In this document: positions 24,184-32,928 of the stretch, one piece after another | How the letters are laid out: each line of letters starts with the position of its first letter | Numbering within the stretch: the stretch's first letter is position 1 | Assembly: GCA_965214035.1 (NCBI GenBank) | Contig: OZ243932.1 | Span: 2,418,001-2,482,000, forward strand | Direction: 5' to 3' | Source: JAJDYQ01 sp965214035 | GTDB lineage: Bacteria > Pseudomonadota > Gammaproteobacteria > JAJDYQ01 | Length of the DNA stretch: 64,000 nucleotides | Notes under the pieces: model-generated | Told to the model about the DNA's origin: nothing | Database searches by the model: none | What the model saw: only the letters and a program-made list of their open reading frames with translations | Translations under genes and position numbers: made by a program

Positions 24184-25007
24184 CTATCTGGTCGCACGAA
24201 TCTGTTCGATGACCGGTCGGGTCTGCGGATGAACATGCCGCCACAGATAAAATGACTCTGCCGCCTGTTCCACCAGCATACCAAGGCCGTCCATCATGAT
24301 GGCGATGCCACGGGCCAGAGCCCATTTCCGAAATGGCTGGCAGCCTTCGCCATACATCATGTCATAGGCAATGGCTGACTCAATCAGTATCTCACCGGGA
24401 ATTGGTGCCACTTTACCCTGCAAACCAAGTGAGGTACCATTGATTACGACATCAAATTGTTGCCCGGCCAGGCCGGCAAAATCACCCGCACCGATTTTAA
24501 ATTCATCCGCAAACAGGTCGCGCAGTTGCTCTGCCCGGGTGACGGTACGATTGGCATAGTGATTGAGTGAGGTTTCTGATCAATGACAGGTTTGAGTATG
24601 CCCCTGACAGCGCCTCCTGCACCCAGTATCAGGATGCGTTTGTCCTGCAATATCTGACCGTGATTTTCGGTTATGTCGCGCACCATGCCTACGCCATCGG
24701 TATTGTCACCATGGATGCTGCCGTCGTCGCGGAATGTCAGTGTATTGACCGCCCCGGCCCGGTCGGCGCGGCTGCTTGATTCGTCTGCAATGCGATAAGC
24801 CTCTTCCTTGAACGGCAGGGTGACATTTGCCCCGGCAATTCCTTCTTGCTGTATCGCACGAATGGCCTTCTCGAAGGTGCCTGTTTCCACCAGACGACGA
24901 TCATAGCGGAGCACTTCGCCGGTTTGTTCGGCAAACCGGCGGTGAATCATGGGTGATTTACTGTGCATGACCGGATTGCCCAGCACCAGATAGTGTTCAA
25001 TGCCCAT
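24184..25007 (-). pseudogene. aroE: Shikimate 5-dehydrogenase, single-base frameshift
   Basis: From ATG 25007 the frame encodes HYLVLGNPVMHSKSPMIHRR, ANVTLPFKEEAYRIAD, GAVNTLTF, GDNTDGVGMV and the NADP loop LILGAGGAVRGILKPV. After IDQKP (about 24562-24572) the homology passes to another frame: NHYANRTVTRAEQLRDLF, then FDVVINGTSLGLQGKVAPI, AYDMMYGEG and the C-terminal MMDGLGMLVEQAAESFYLWR. Adding one base restores a 274-residue AroE of normal length. The enzyme is needed for aromatic amino acids and folate precursors, so either this is a sequence error or the lineage has lost or duplicated the step. The start overlaps the region just after yajL. Confidence 0.88.
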
Positions 25008-25009
25008 AG

Positions 25010-25555
25010 TCAACGGGCCAGACCGGCTTCCACCTGTTCACGTTTGGCCTGACCGGCAAGGTTTTCGATCAGTTTCAGGGTAAAGTCAATGGCTGTTCCG
25101 GGTCCACGGGAGGTGATGACCTTGCCGTCCTGGACAACGGCCTGACCGGTGTCGAGACCCGGCAGGGCCGCTGGTTCCATGGTGCCCGGATAACAGGTCG
25201 CTGATTTGCCGGAGAGTATGCCGGCATCTGCCAGAACTCTGGGTGCCGCGCATATTGCAGCGGTAAATTTCTCGCTGTCAGCCATCTTCATCAGCAGATT
25301 GCGAACACGGCTGTCGTTGCCCAGACGCTCGGAACCGGAGCTGCCACCCGGTAGTACCAGCATGTCATAGTCTTCCTCCAGGGCATCATCGAGTAACATG
25401 TCCGGCTGTAGCCTGACACCCCGGCTGGCCGTGATGATTCCCGCTTCCAGTCCGGCCACGATAACCTCAATTCCGGCTCTGCGGAGCAGATCTATAATCG
25501 TTACCGCCTCAAGCTCTTCACAGCCCTCAGCGAGTGGAATCAATACCTTTGGCAT
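25010..25555 (-). CDS. yajL: DJ-1/PfpI family protein YajL-type (protein/nucleotide deglycase or chaperone)
   Basis: A 181-residue DJ-1 superfamily protein: MPKVLIPLAEGCEELEAVTI carries the conserved Glu that contacts the reactive Cys, and the nucleophile elbow is KFTAAICAAPRVLADAGIL with Cys at about residue 99. The C-terminal motif TSRGPGTAIDFTLKLIE is typical of YajL/DJ-1 rather than PfpI proteases. Members protect against electrophile and oxidative stress; glyoxalase or deglycase activities are debated. It overlaps the preceding deacetylase-like gene by 29 bp and ends 2 bp before aroE. Confidence 0.93.
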   Translation of the reverse strand: MPKVLIPLAEGCEELEAVTIIDLLRRAGIEVIVAGLEAGIITASRGVRLQPDMLLDDALEEDYDMLVLPGGSSGSERLGNDSRVRNLLMKMADSEKFTAAICAAPRVLADAGILSGKSATCYPGTMEPAALPGLDTGQAVVQDGKVITSRGPGTAIDFTLKLIENLAGQAKREQVEAGLAR

Positions 25556-26327
25556 GGGTTCTCCCGGTTTTTACAGATTGCTGCCGCTTCAGTAATTCGC
25601 TGACGGGAATCAGATGTACCCCGTGTTGTTCCAGAGCCGGTAGCTGATTGCGCAAATACTGGATGGTCTCTTTGTGCGGATGGGCCACTCCCAGCGCGGT
25701 GCCGTTGCGTTTGGCAGTCTCAATCAGCAGGTCGAATTGATCCTGAATTTTTTCCGGTTCATGGTCCAGAAATACATCCCGGTGTGTCGTAACCAGACCG
25801 TACTGCCGGGCCGTGCTCAATGCCACAGTGTGGCGGGTAGTTCGATTGTCAATAAATGCCAGATGAGGGTAGCCTGCCAGCTCTTTCATCAGCCAGCGCA
25901 TACGCTCCGTATTTGCCGTCAGTCTCGAACCCTCATGGTTATTGACGGCAATAATGTCGGGAACAGCGGCGATATTGCGATGAATGGTGCGTATATAGCG
26001 GGCCTGACCCATGTCCTGCCTCAGGGTGCCCGGTACCTCGGCCTTGTTTTGGGGGTGCAGTTTCTCCATCGGCATGTGCAGAATCAGATCGCGGTTTGAT
26101 TCCCGTACGGAGTGGATCGCCTCATCCGCGCCCGGTGTATGTGGCAGTACGGCATAGCTGATCGGGCCGGGCAGTGCCAGGGCCTGCCTGTCGTCCTGGA
26201 TGCGGTAGCCAATGTCATCGATAATAATGGCAACCGCCGGGCTGTCCTGACTGGCCTGCCCGGTAGAGCCCAGTAGCAATACGAACAGCAGGGCGGACCG
26301 ATACATTCTTTGAATTTTCAGCATCAT
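25527..26327 (-). CDS. Divergent polysaccharide deacetylase family protein (YibQ-like), secreted
   Basis: A 266-residue protein with a signal peptide (MYRSALLFVLLLGSTGQAS) followed by a NodB-like fold of the divergent deacetylase type: VAIIIDDIGYRIQDDRQALA, ISYAVLPHTPG, LILHMPMEKLHPQ and VAVNNHEGSRLTA, then FIDNRTTRHT and GVAHPHKETI. Asp and His residues at metal-site positions are retained. It probably acts on a periplasmic glycan. It commonly follows a ctpA-type protease and envC; here it follows ctpA by 5 bp. Its substrate is unknown to me. Confidence 0.9.
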   Translation of the reverse strand: MMLKIQRMYRSALLFVLLLGSTGQASQDSPAVAIIIDDIGYRIQDDRQALALPGPISYAVLPHTPGADEAIHSVRESNRDLILHMPMEKLHPQNKAEVPGTLRQDMGQARYIRTIHRNIAAVPDIIAVNNHEGSRLTANTERMRWLMKELAGYPHLAFIDNRTTRHTVALSTARQYGLVTTHRDVFLDHEPEKIQDQFDLLIETAKRNGTALGVAHPHKETIQYLRNQLPALEQHGVHLIPVSELLKRQQSVKTGRTHAKGIDSTR

Positions 26328-26332
26328 CGATT

Positions 26333-27640
26333 TCAGGATTTGGCAGCCCTGCTATTGATGATGACCAGACTCCTCAGCAGGTTCAGTGCCTCATACAGGG
26401 GATAATCTCTTTCCGCCAGAGGCTGATCGGTATTTTCCGTCCGGGGGGTATCTGTCGGCTTCTGTTCCGCATTTTTCAGGTGTCGATTCAGTTGTGACTC
26501 CGTCACCCTGCTAAAGTCCTCGTCGGTATCTCTCTTCAGGCTCAGGTTGCGGGTTTTTATATCCGGTTCAATGCCCAGCGCCTGGATCGAACGACCGGCA
26601 GGTGTGTAATACCGTGCTGTCGTCAGCTTGACCGCATCGCCGTTGCTCATGGGCAGAATCGTTTGTACCGACCCTTTTCCAAAGGTCTTTTCGCCCAGAA
26701 TGATTGCCCTGCCCTGATCCTGTAATGCCCCGGCTACAATTTCGGAGGCCGATGCAGAGCCGCCGTTGACCAGCACCACCATTGGAGCACCGTCAACCAG
26801 ATCGCCAGGTTTGGCACGAAAATCAGATGTTGAGCCAGTATCACGACCTTCGGTATAAACAATCAGTCCTTCCTCCAGAAAGGCGTCAGACACATTCACA
26901 GCGCTGTTAAGCACACCACCGGGGTTATTTCTGAGGTCAAGTACCACACCGCTGATGCCGGAAGGGTTTTCTTCCTTGAATCGACTGATTGCCTTGCGCA
27001 GCAGCTCGGCGGTGTGCGATTGAAACTGGGTAATGCGCAGATAAAGATAGCCGGGTTCCAGAATGCGCGATTTCACGCTCTTGATGGTAATAATATCCCT
27101 GACAATCGTGATATTGAGAGGTTGTTCCCGCCCTTCTCTCGTGATCGTCAGGGTGACCGGTTCACCCGGCTTGCCGCGCATGAGTTTGACGGCCTCACGC
27201 AGCCCGGTGCCTTTTAATGACTTGCCGTCAAGACGCATAATAACATCGCCTGCTTTTATCCCGGCCCGGTATGCCGGTGTATCATCTATTGGCGCGATGA
27301 CCTTGATAAAGCCGCCTTCCTCACCAATCTCTATACCAAGGCCGCCGAACTCGCCGACAGTGCCTTCGTGCAGGTTTTTGTATTCAGTCTTGCCCAGATA
27401 GGCCGAATGCGGATCAAGCCCGGACAACATGCCCTGGATCGCATTTTTCATGAGTTTGCTGTCATCAATATCTTCGACATAGTCTTTTTTGACCCGGGCA
27501 AAGACATCGGCAAAGGTGCGAATCTCGTCGAATGGCACCTCAATATCATCGGTGACCGGACGCGAATCTGCATCGGAATCTTCCGAGGCATATACCGGCG
27601 CCAGCACGGCGACGGAAATCAGGAATAAAAAATGTCTCAT
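26333..27640 (-). CDS. Carboxy-terminal processing protease, CtpA/CtpB type (S41)
   Basis: The ATG at 27640 opens a signal peptide (MRHFLFLISVAVLAPVYAS); the longer upstream frame would hide it. The 435-residue protein has the S41 helical start (FADVFARVKKDYVEDIDDSK, GLDPHSAYL), a PDZ domain (EFGGLGIEIGEEGGFIKVIA, AGDVIMRLDGKSL), LRNNPGGVLNSAVNVSDAF, catalytic Ser in NGGSASASEIVAGALQD and Lys in LGEKTFGKGSVQT. It is shorter than Prc and lacks DUF3340, fitting the CtpA class that trims peptidoglycan hydrolases. The usual upstream envC is missing; the next gene is divergent cysQ. Confidence 0.95.
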   Translation of the reverse strand: MRHFLFLISVAVLAPVYASEDSDADSRPVTDDIEVPFDEIRTFADVFARVKKDYVEDIDDSKLMKNAIQGMLSGLDPHSAYLGKTEYKNLHEGTVGEFGGLGIEIGEEGGFIKVIAPIDDTPAYRAGIKAGDVIMRLDGKSLKGTGLREAVKLMRGKPGEPVTLTITREGREQPLNITIVRDIITIKSVKSRILEPGYLYLRITQFQSHTAELLRKAISRFKEENPSGISGVVLDLRNNPGGVLNSAVNVSDAFLEEGLIVYTEGRDTGSTSDFRAKPGDLVDGAPMVVLVNGGSASASEIVAGALQDQGRAIILGEKTFGKGSVQTILPMSNGDAVKLTTARYYTPAGRSIQALGIEPDIKTRNLSLKRDTDEDFSRVTESQLNRHLKNAEQKPTDTPRTENTDQPLAERDYPLYEALNLLRSLVIINSRAAKS

Positions 27641-28035
27641 CAACTGCCTCACCTGTGAACGGTTATCGCGGAGCATCGCATATCGATTGCAAAGCCCACA
27701 TTAGCACTTAACCCAAACGATGCCAAAGGGCATTATGCCGTAAATCAGACCGGCATACTCTGAATTAACCGGTTCAACCGGCAGGAATTGACCGATGAGG
27801 GCCGAGGCATCCGCGGCCTGTCTCAGGTGGGTTGCTGTGGAAGCTGCTGTTTATGGCTTGAACGCACGGTATCGATGCGCTATCTTTCATTACGGTCCGT
27901 GTCGTCCTTTATAAAGAAACTCTTATGCGCGTTCGGCTTTTCTCATTTTTGTCCGCTATCCTGATATCCGGCATGGTCGAGGTTCACCGTGGAGGAGGCT
28001 GAAGGGGTAGTCCTGCAGCTCTCTACTGATTGATT
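27641..28035. other. Divergent intergenic region between ctpA and cysQ
   Basis: About 395 bp without a convincing gene. It must hold both promoters. A 25-codon frame at 27925-28002 (MRVRLFSFLSAILISGM) looks like a signal peptide but is followed by a stop and is probably chance or a relic. TATAAA at 27912-27917 could be a cysQ -10 element. Confidence 0.5.
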
Positions 28036-28833
28036 ATGGTGGATTATTCTGAATGGATGCCCGCTGTAGTGGACATCAGCATGGAGGCGGGCAGAAAAAT
28101 TCTGGACATCTATCGGACGAATTTCGATGTTCGTAAAAAAGATGATCAGTCTCCCCTGACGGAGGCTGATATGGCGGCGCATGACACGATTATTGGCAGG
28201 TTGGGGGAGCTTACGCCAGCTATACCGGTGTTGTCGGAGGAGTCTGCCGAGGTCCCGTTTGAAACCCGTTCGCGGTGGCAGACCTATTGGCTGGTTGACC
28301 CGATGGATGGTACGCGCGAGTTTGTTAAACGCAACGGTGAGTTCACGGTCAATATCGCGCTTATCGAGGATGGTCAGCCGACTATGGGTGTTATTCATGC
28401 GCCGGTACTGGCTGCAACCTATGCCGGTGCCAGAGGCCTGGGTTCCTGGAAACAGGTGGATGATGGGGGGAAAGAGGCAATTATGGTCCGACAATTGCCG
28501 CCCCAGGATGCCTTGATGGTGGTTGGCAGCCGATCACATCGTGGTGATTCGTTGAACGAGTTTCTGCAAAAGGTGGGGGACTATCATCTGATCAGTATGG
28601 GCAGTTCCTTAAAAAGCTGCCTGATTGCCGAGGGTAAGGCCGATATTTATCCGCGCTTCGGGCCAACATCCGAGTGGGACACGGCGGCTGCACAGGCGAT
28701 TGTGGAGGCGGCCGGTGGTCGGCTGGTGACCATGGATATGCAGCCCATGCGATACAACACCAAAGAGTCGCTGTTGAATCCGCACTTTATGGTGATCGCA
28801 GACATGTCCCGCGATTGGGCAGCGTTGTTGTGA
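28036..28833 (+). CDS. cysQ: 3'(2'),5'-bisphosphate nucleotidase CysQ
   Basis: Removes the toxic 3'-phosphate from PAP(S), clearing by-products of sulfate assimilation; inositol-monophosphatase fold, membrane-associated in E. coli. The ATG at 28036 gives 265 residues with KDDQSPLTEADMAAH, VLSEESAEVPFETR and the metal-binding WLVDPMDGTREFVKRNGEFT plus the C-terminal GPTSEWDTAAAQAIVEAAGG. Length and motifs are normal. No strong ribosome site is seen, so an alternative TTG two codons upstream is possible. prmC follows after 12 bp. Confidence 0.95.
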   Translation: MVDYSEWMPAVVDISMEAGRKILDIYRTNFDVRKKDDQSPLTEADMAAHDTIIGRLGELTPAIPVLSEESAEVPFETRSRWQTYWLVDPMDGTREFVKRNGEFTVNIALIEDGQPTMGVIHAPVLAATYAGARGLGSWKQVDDGGKEAIMVRQLPPQDALMVVGSRSHRGDSLNEFLQKVGDYHLISMGSSLKSCLIAEGKADIYPRFGPTSEWDTAAAQAIVEAAGGRLVTMDMQPMRYNTKESLLNPHFMVIADMSRDWAALL

Positions 28834-28845
28834 TTTTATGCGGAT

Positions 28846-29694
28846 GTGGCAAATTCTGTTAAACAGGTAATAGAGGCGGCTGGTTCCAGACTGGCGGCGG
28901 TTACTGATGCGCCTTACGCGGATGCGCAGGTGTTGGTCGGGCATGTGTTACGTCGGGACCGGGCATGGCTGATTGCGCACTCGGATGAAGTGTTTCCATC
29001 TGACCGGCTGGATGAGTTTCGGCTTCTGATTGATGACCGTGCTCAAGGCAGGCCGGTGGCTCATTTAACCGGCTATCGTGAGTTCTGGAGTCTGCGGCTG
29101 AAGGTGACTCCGGATACCCTGATCCCCCGGCCGGAAACCGAACATCTGGTTGAGCAGGTTCTGTCGCTGAATCTCCCGGAGGCAGCGGATATTCTCGATT
29201 TTGGCACGGGCGGCGGTGCCATAGCTATTGCGCTCGCCCATGAAAGACCTGTCTGGTGTATCCACGCCATGGATATGTCGGCGGCAGCATTGCAGGTGGC
29301 TGCTGAAAATGCCTTTTTAACCGATACATCGCATATATGTTTTGTCAATGCCGATTCTCTGGCAGCATATGGAGTCCGTTGTTTCGATGTCATCGTCAGC
29401 AATCCACCCTATATTGCCGGGGATGATCCGCATCTGCGGCGGGGTGATATACGCTTTGAATCTGATGATGCTCTGCTGGCCGGAGAGGATGGCCTGGATT
29501 GTATCCGCTATCTGGTAGCTCATGCCCCGCAGTCTCTCAGGCCGGGTGGCTGGCTGTTGATGGAGCATGGTCATGATCAGGCGGCAGCCGTGCGCAGCTT
29601 GCTCAGACAGGCCGGATATACGGATATCGGTATGATTGCGGATCTGGCCGGGAATGATCGGGTAATACAGGCGAGGTGTCCTGATCATGATTGA
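28846..29694 (+). CDS. prmC: Release factor glutamine methyltransferase
   Basis: Methylates the GGQ glutamine of RF1/RF2. The 282-residue protein starts at GTG (28846) and shows the PrmC N-terminal helical domain (ADAQVLVGHVLRRDRAWLIA), GRPVAHLTGYREFWSLRLKV, the AdoMet loop DFGTGGGAIAIALA and the catalytic FDVIVSNPPYIAGDDPHL. The usual partner prfA is not adjacent. Its stop overlaps the start of moeB by 8 bp, so the two are translationally coupled, an arrangement often seen as prmC-moeB in gammaproteobacteria. Confidence 0.96.
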   Translation: MANSVKQVIEAAGSRLAAVTDAPYADAQVLVGHVLRRDRAWLIAHSDEVFPSDRLDEFRLLIDDRAQGRPVAHLTGYREFWSLRLKVTPDTLIPRPETEHLVEQVLSLNLPEAADILDFGTGGGAIAIALAHERPVWCIHAMDMSAAALQVAAENAFLTDTSHICFVNADSLAAYGVRCFDVIVSNPPYIAGDDPHLRRGDIRFESDDALLAGEDGLDCIRYLVAHAPQSLRPGGWLLMEHGHDQAAAVRSLLRQAGYTDIGMIADLAGNDRVIQARCPDHD

Positions 29695-30493
29695 TGCCGT
29701 TGATTGCCATGAAACGGATGAAACGGATGAGATGGATGATGAGCAGTTGCTGCGCTATTCCCGTCAGATCATGTTGCCGCAGCTGGGTATCGAGGGGCAG
29801 CAGAGGCTTCGCGAGGCCAGTGTGCTGGTGGTGGGTGCTGGCGGCCTGGGTTGTCCGGCATCCATGTATCTGGCAGCCGCCGGTGTCGGCAGGGTGATCA
29901 TTGCCGATGATGACAGGGTTGAGCTAACGAACCTGCAAAGGCAGCTGGCGCATACCATGGCTGACCTTGGTCGATTGAAGGCCGATTCTCTGGAGACAGC
30001 GCTGGACGGCATTAATCCGCATTGCACTGTTGATGTGATTGCTGAGCGCATGGATTCCGAGTGGCTTGCCCGGTTCGTGCCCCGCGTCAGTGTGGTGCTT
30101 GACTGTACCGATAACTTTGCGGCCCGTTTTGCCATCAATGGTGCCTGTGTGGCGCATCGAATGCCGCTGGTTTCGGGGGCGGCCATACGGTTTGAGGGGC
30201 AGTTGATGGTATATGACCCGCGGCAGGAAAACAGCCCCTGCTATCAGTGTCTCTATCCGGCGGAGAGTCCGATGGAAGAAGAGACTTGTAGTGAAAACGG
30301 TGTTATCGCTCCTCTGGTAGGCATTATTGGCAGTATGCAGGCGCTGGAGACCATTAAATTGATTGCACAAACCGGCACGGTATTATCAGGGCGTTTGCAG
30401 GTTTTTGATGGTCTGGGTATGCAGTGGCGTGAAATCAAAACGGTTGTTGATCCAGAGTGTCCGGTTTGTCGGCCAGTCGATGGCTGCTCCTGA
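29687..30493 (+). CDS. moeB: Molybdopterin-synthase adenylyltransferase (HesA/MoeB/ThiF family)
   Basis: Adenylates the C-terminal Gly-Gly of MoaD (or ThiS), activating it for sulfur transfer. The 268-residue protein has the E1-like nucleotide loop VLVVGAGGLGCPASMYLAAA, IADDDRVELTNLQRQLAH with the conserved Arg-Gln, LDCTDNFAARFAINGAC, and zinc-binding pairs CYQCLYP and CPVC. The catalytic-Cys region reads MEEETCSENGVIAPLVG. No moa or thi gene is adjacent, so MoeB versus ThiF cannot be decided from context; the symbol follows the usual prmC-moeB pairing. Confidence 0.9.
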   Translation: MIDAVDCHETDETDEMDDEQLLRYSRQIMLPQLGIEGQQRLREASVLVVGAGGLGCPASMYLAAAGVGRVIIADDDRVELTNLQRQLAHTMADLGRLKADSLETALDGINPHCTVDVIAERMDSEWLARFVPRVSVVLDCTDNFAARFAINGACVAHRMPLVSGAAIRFEGQLMVYDPRQENSPCYQCLYPAESPMEEETCSENGVIAPLVGIIGSMQALETIKLIAQTGTVLSGRLQVFDGLGMQWREIKTVVDPECPVCRPVDGCS

Positions 30494-30514
30494 GCGCTCG
30501 CCGTCATCGTCATG

Positions 30515-31801
30515 TCACAGCATTTCGAAGAGCAGTTTATCGACATGTTCCGGGTATGAGTGTTGCAAGTCGCGCAGCAGTTCCAAGCCATCGGTATAGC
30601 GATCATCGGGTTGTTTCTCCAGCAGGCGCATCACGATGTTGTTCAGTTCGCCATAATCCTTTGATAAGTCGGGCACCGGTGAGCTGGCATGTGCATACAT
30701 GATGTCCACTGCCGAGGCACCGGAAAAAGGTTTTCGGCCTTCAAGCATTTCGTAGAGAATGATACCCAGCGTGTATAAGTCGGTACGGGCATCCAGCTCA
30801 CTTCCGACAGCTTGTTCCGGGCTGACATAAGAGGGTGTGCCGACCATCATGCCTAAATCGGTCTGGTTAAAGTCGTTGTTTTTGATCAATCTTGCAATGC
30901 CAAAATCAATCAGTGCCAGCGAACCATCCTTACGGAACAGGATGTTGGCAGGTTTGAGATCCCGGTGGATGATGTTGCGTTGATGGGTTTCATAAAGTGC
31001 GGCGGAGATCTGTGAGGTGTAACTGATCGCCTGTTCTGGAGATAGACCGTTGTCTATTTTCTGTTTGAGATCGCCGGCCGGCAATAACTCCATGACGGAA
31101 TAAATATCCTTTTTTTGTGCGCCGAGTTCGTATATTTTGACGATATTCGGATGATTTATGTCTTTGATGATCTCAAATTCGTGGATAAACCGATCGCGTG
31201 ATTGAGAATTTCTGGAGACCTGTGGCAGGCATAGTTTCAGGGCCATGCTGCGGTTATCGGTTTTATGGGTTACGCGATAGACCCATGCCGTGGTGCCTTT
31301 GCCAATCAGGTTCCTTAGAGTGTACTGGCCTAGCGTTATCGTTTTTTTGGCATCCGGCAACGGCATGGTGGGTTTGGATTTTTTTGCCGATTGTGATGGG
31401 CCGGATGCGAGTTCAGGCAGGTGCATCAGCGCCTTCATAAAACGTTTCTGTTGTAACTGACTTTTACAGATATAGTCGATCCCGCCCAGCCTCATAAAGT
31501 CAACTGCATCATCGGTATTGCAGTCTGCATGCAGAAAGATAAAAGGTGGCAGTTTGATGGCGCCGGACAGTTTTTTGAACCAGTCTCTGCAGCGTTTTGC
31601 ATTAGAACCCACATCCATGATGACCAGCTTGTAGTCCTGCCAAGGGAACTTGAGTCCAAGAGGTGGATGTTGATCTGGTTCATAGATTGAAAGCCTGGCG
31701 TGCTTCAAAAGGCGAACAAGTAAAGTGGTGATGTCTCGATGATGCTGAAGATTGTCGTCAATGAGCAGTACATGAGAGATATTCTGTAGTGGATTGTCCA
31801 T
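30515..31801 (-). CDS. Response-regulator receiver domain fused to a Ser/Thr protein kinase
   Basis: A 428-residue fusion. Residues 10-128 are a receiver domain: acidic pair D15-D16 (VLLIDDN), phosphoacceptor candidate D63 (LVIMDVG) and the switch Lys K113 (DYICKS). A polar linker (PSQSAKKSKPTMPLPDAKK) leads to a Hanks-type kinase from about 157: glycine loop LIGKGTTAWVYRV, ATP Lys K189, HRDLKPANI with D281, DFG at 299-301 (LIDFGIAR), activation segment VGTPSYVSPEQ and the APE-like region. All catalytic residues are present. There is no membrane segment, so it is cytosolic. It would let a two-component phosphorelay control Ser/Thr phosphorylation; its partner and targets are unknown. It is convergent with moeB. 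Confidence 0.93.
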   Translation of the reverse strand: MDNPLQNISHVLLIDDNLQHHRDITTLLVRLLKHARLSIYEPDQHPPLGLKFPWQDYKLVIMDVGSNAKRCRDWFKKLSGAIKLPPFIFLHADCNTDDAVDFMRLGGIDYICKSQLQQKRFMKALMHLPELASGPSQSAKKSKPTMPLPDAKKTITLGQYTLRNLIGKGTTAWVYRVTHKTDNRSMALKLCLPQVSRNSQSRDRFIHEFEIIKDINHPNIVKIYELGAQKKDIYSVMELLPAGDLKQKIDNGLSPEQAISYTSQISAALYETHQRNIIHRDLKPANILFRKDGSLALIDFGIARLIKNNDFNQTDLGMMVGTPSYVSPEQAVGSELDARTDLYTLGIILYEMLEGRKPFSGASAVDIMYAHASSPVPDLSKDYGELNNIVMRLLEKQPDDRYTDGLELLRDLQHSYPEHVDKLLFEML

Positions 31802-31915
31802 GGTGTCAGTATATCCTGTCAGGACATGGTTGGTAATCAGACATTGAACAATGAATTCAGCTGCGTACCGTATTTATTACCAGATGCCCCGTTGGTTTGA
31901 GATGAGTTTTCATGC

Positions 31916-32836
31916 TCAGTACGGACGGGGTTCGCCATCCGGACGTGTTTTGAAGCGGCGATGGGTCCACAGGTAATTTTCCGGCGATAGGCGTATCTGT
32001 TTTTCGATCATCTGATTGATACGGATGGCATCGGCCTGCTGGTCGCCGGTCGGGAAACTTTCCAGCCGGGGTAATACTTTTACATGATAGCCTTTTTCGG
32101 TGCGTTCCACGAAGTAGGGCAGGACGATGGCATTGGTCAGCCTGGCCCACCGGCTGGTGCCGGTGACAGTTGCTGCCATAACGCCCATGAAGGGAACAAA
32201 TACGCTGTGCTTGTGACCATAATCCTGGTCGGGGCCATACCATATGGCATTGCCTGCTTTGAGGCTTTTGAGCACGCCTCTTACGTCTTTTCGATCATAG
32301 GTTTTGCCACCTATCCATCGTTGCCTGCCTGTGGACATGATGTGTTCAAACAGCGGATTTTTATGCCTTCGATACATGCCTGAAAAGGGCATTCTCTGTC
32401 CCAGCAGACGCGAACCGATTTCCAGTGTGGTAAAATGTCCACTCAGTAGCAGTATGCCGCGTTTTTCGGCGAGGGCCTGCTCGAAATTCTCAAGGCCGCT
32501 GTATTCGACATGTCGGTTAATGATCTCCGGTTTGCTCCACCATGTGGCAAAACTCTCGATGACACTGACACCATACAGGGCAAAGTGCTTTTTCAGCAGT
32601 GTGTGCTGTTCAGATGCCTTTAGTTCGGGGAAGCAAAGTTGCAGATTGACTGTAGCAATGTGGCGCCGGTAGTGACCAAACAGATAAAGCAGCTTCCCCA
32701 GCCACCGACCAATCCGGCGCTGTGCCTTCAGGGGCAGGCAGGTTACCGGATAAACCAGACCCAATAGCAGCCATAGCAGCCAGTATCGTGGCATGTAAAA
32801 ATTGTGATTTTCCGGTTCCTGCATGGTCGGGTACAT
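31916..32836 (-). CDS. lpxL: LpxL/HtrB-type lipid A acyltransferase
   Basis: Inner-membrane acyltransferase adding a secondary acyl chain to Kdo2-lipid IVA. The 306-residue protein has an N-terminal membrane helix (YWLLWLLLGLVYPVTCLPL), LCFPELKASEQHTLLKKHF, the catalytic HX4E motif (SGHFTTLEIGSRLLG), YRRHKNPLFE and IWYGPDQDYGHKHSVFVPFMG. Length fits LpxL/LpxM. An ATG four codons further in is an alternative start. LpxL versus LpxM or LpxP cannot be settled from sequence alone. It is divergent from hldE, at the start of a core-LPS block. Confidence 0.9.
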   Translation of the reverse strand: MYPTMQEPENHNFYMPRYWLLWLLLGLVYPVTCLPLKAQRRIGRWLGKLLYLFGHYRRHIATVNLQLCFPELKASEQHTLLKKHFALYGVSVIESFATWWSKPEIINRHVEYSGLENFEQALAEKRGILLLSGHFTTLEIGSRLLGQRMPFSGMYRRHKNPLFEHIMSTGRQRWIGGKTYDRKDVRGVLKSLKAGNAIWYGPDQDYGHKHSVFVPFMGVMAATVTGTSRWARLTNAIVLPYFVERTEKGYHVKVLPRLESFPTGDQQADAIRINQMIEKQIRLSPENYLWTHRRFKTRPDGEPRPY

Positions 32837-32928
32837 TGAAGATGATAGCGTATTCTATCCTACAATGGCCGTTGCCATGATGCGCTATGATATGATGCGC
32901 CGCTGGTTTGTCGTTCCTGTTTGATTGA

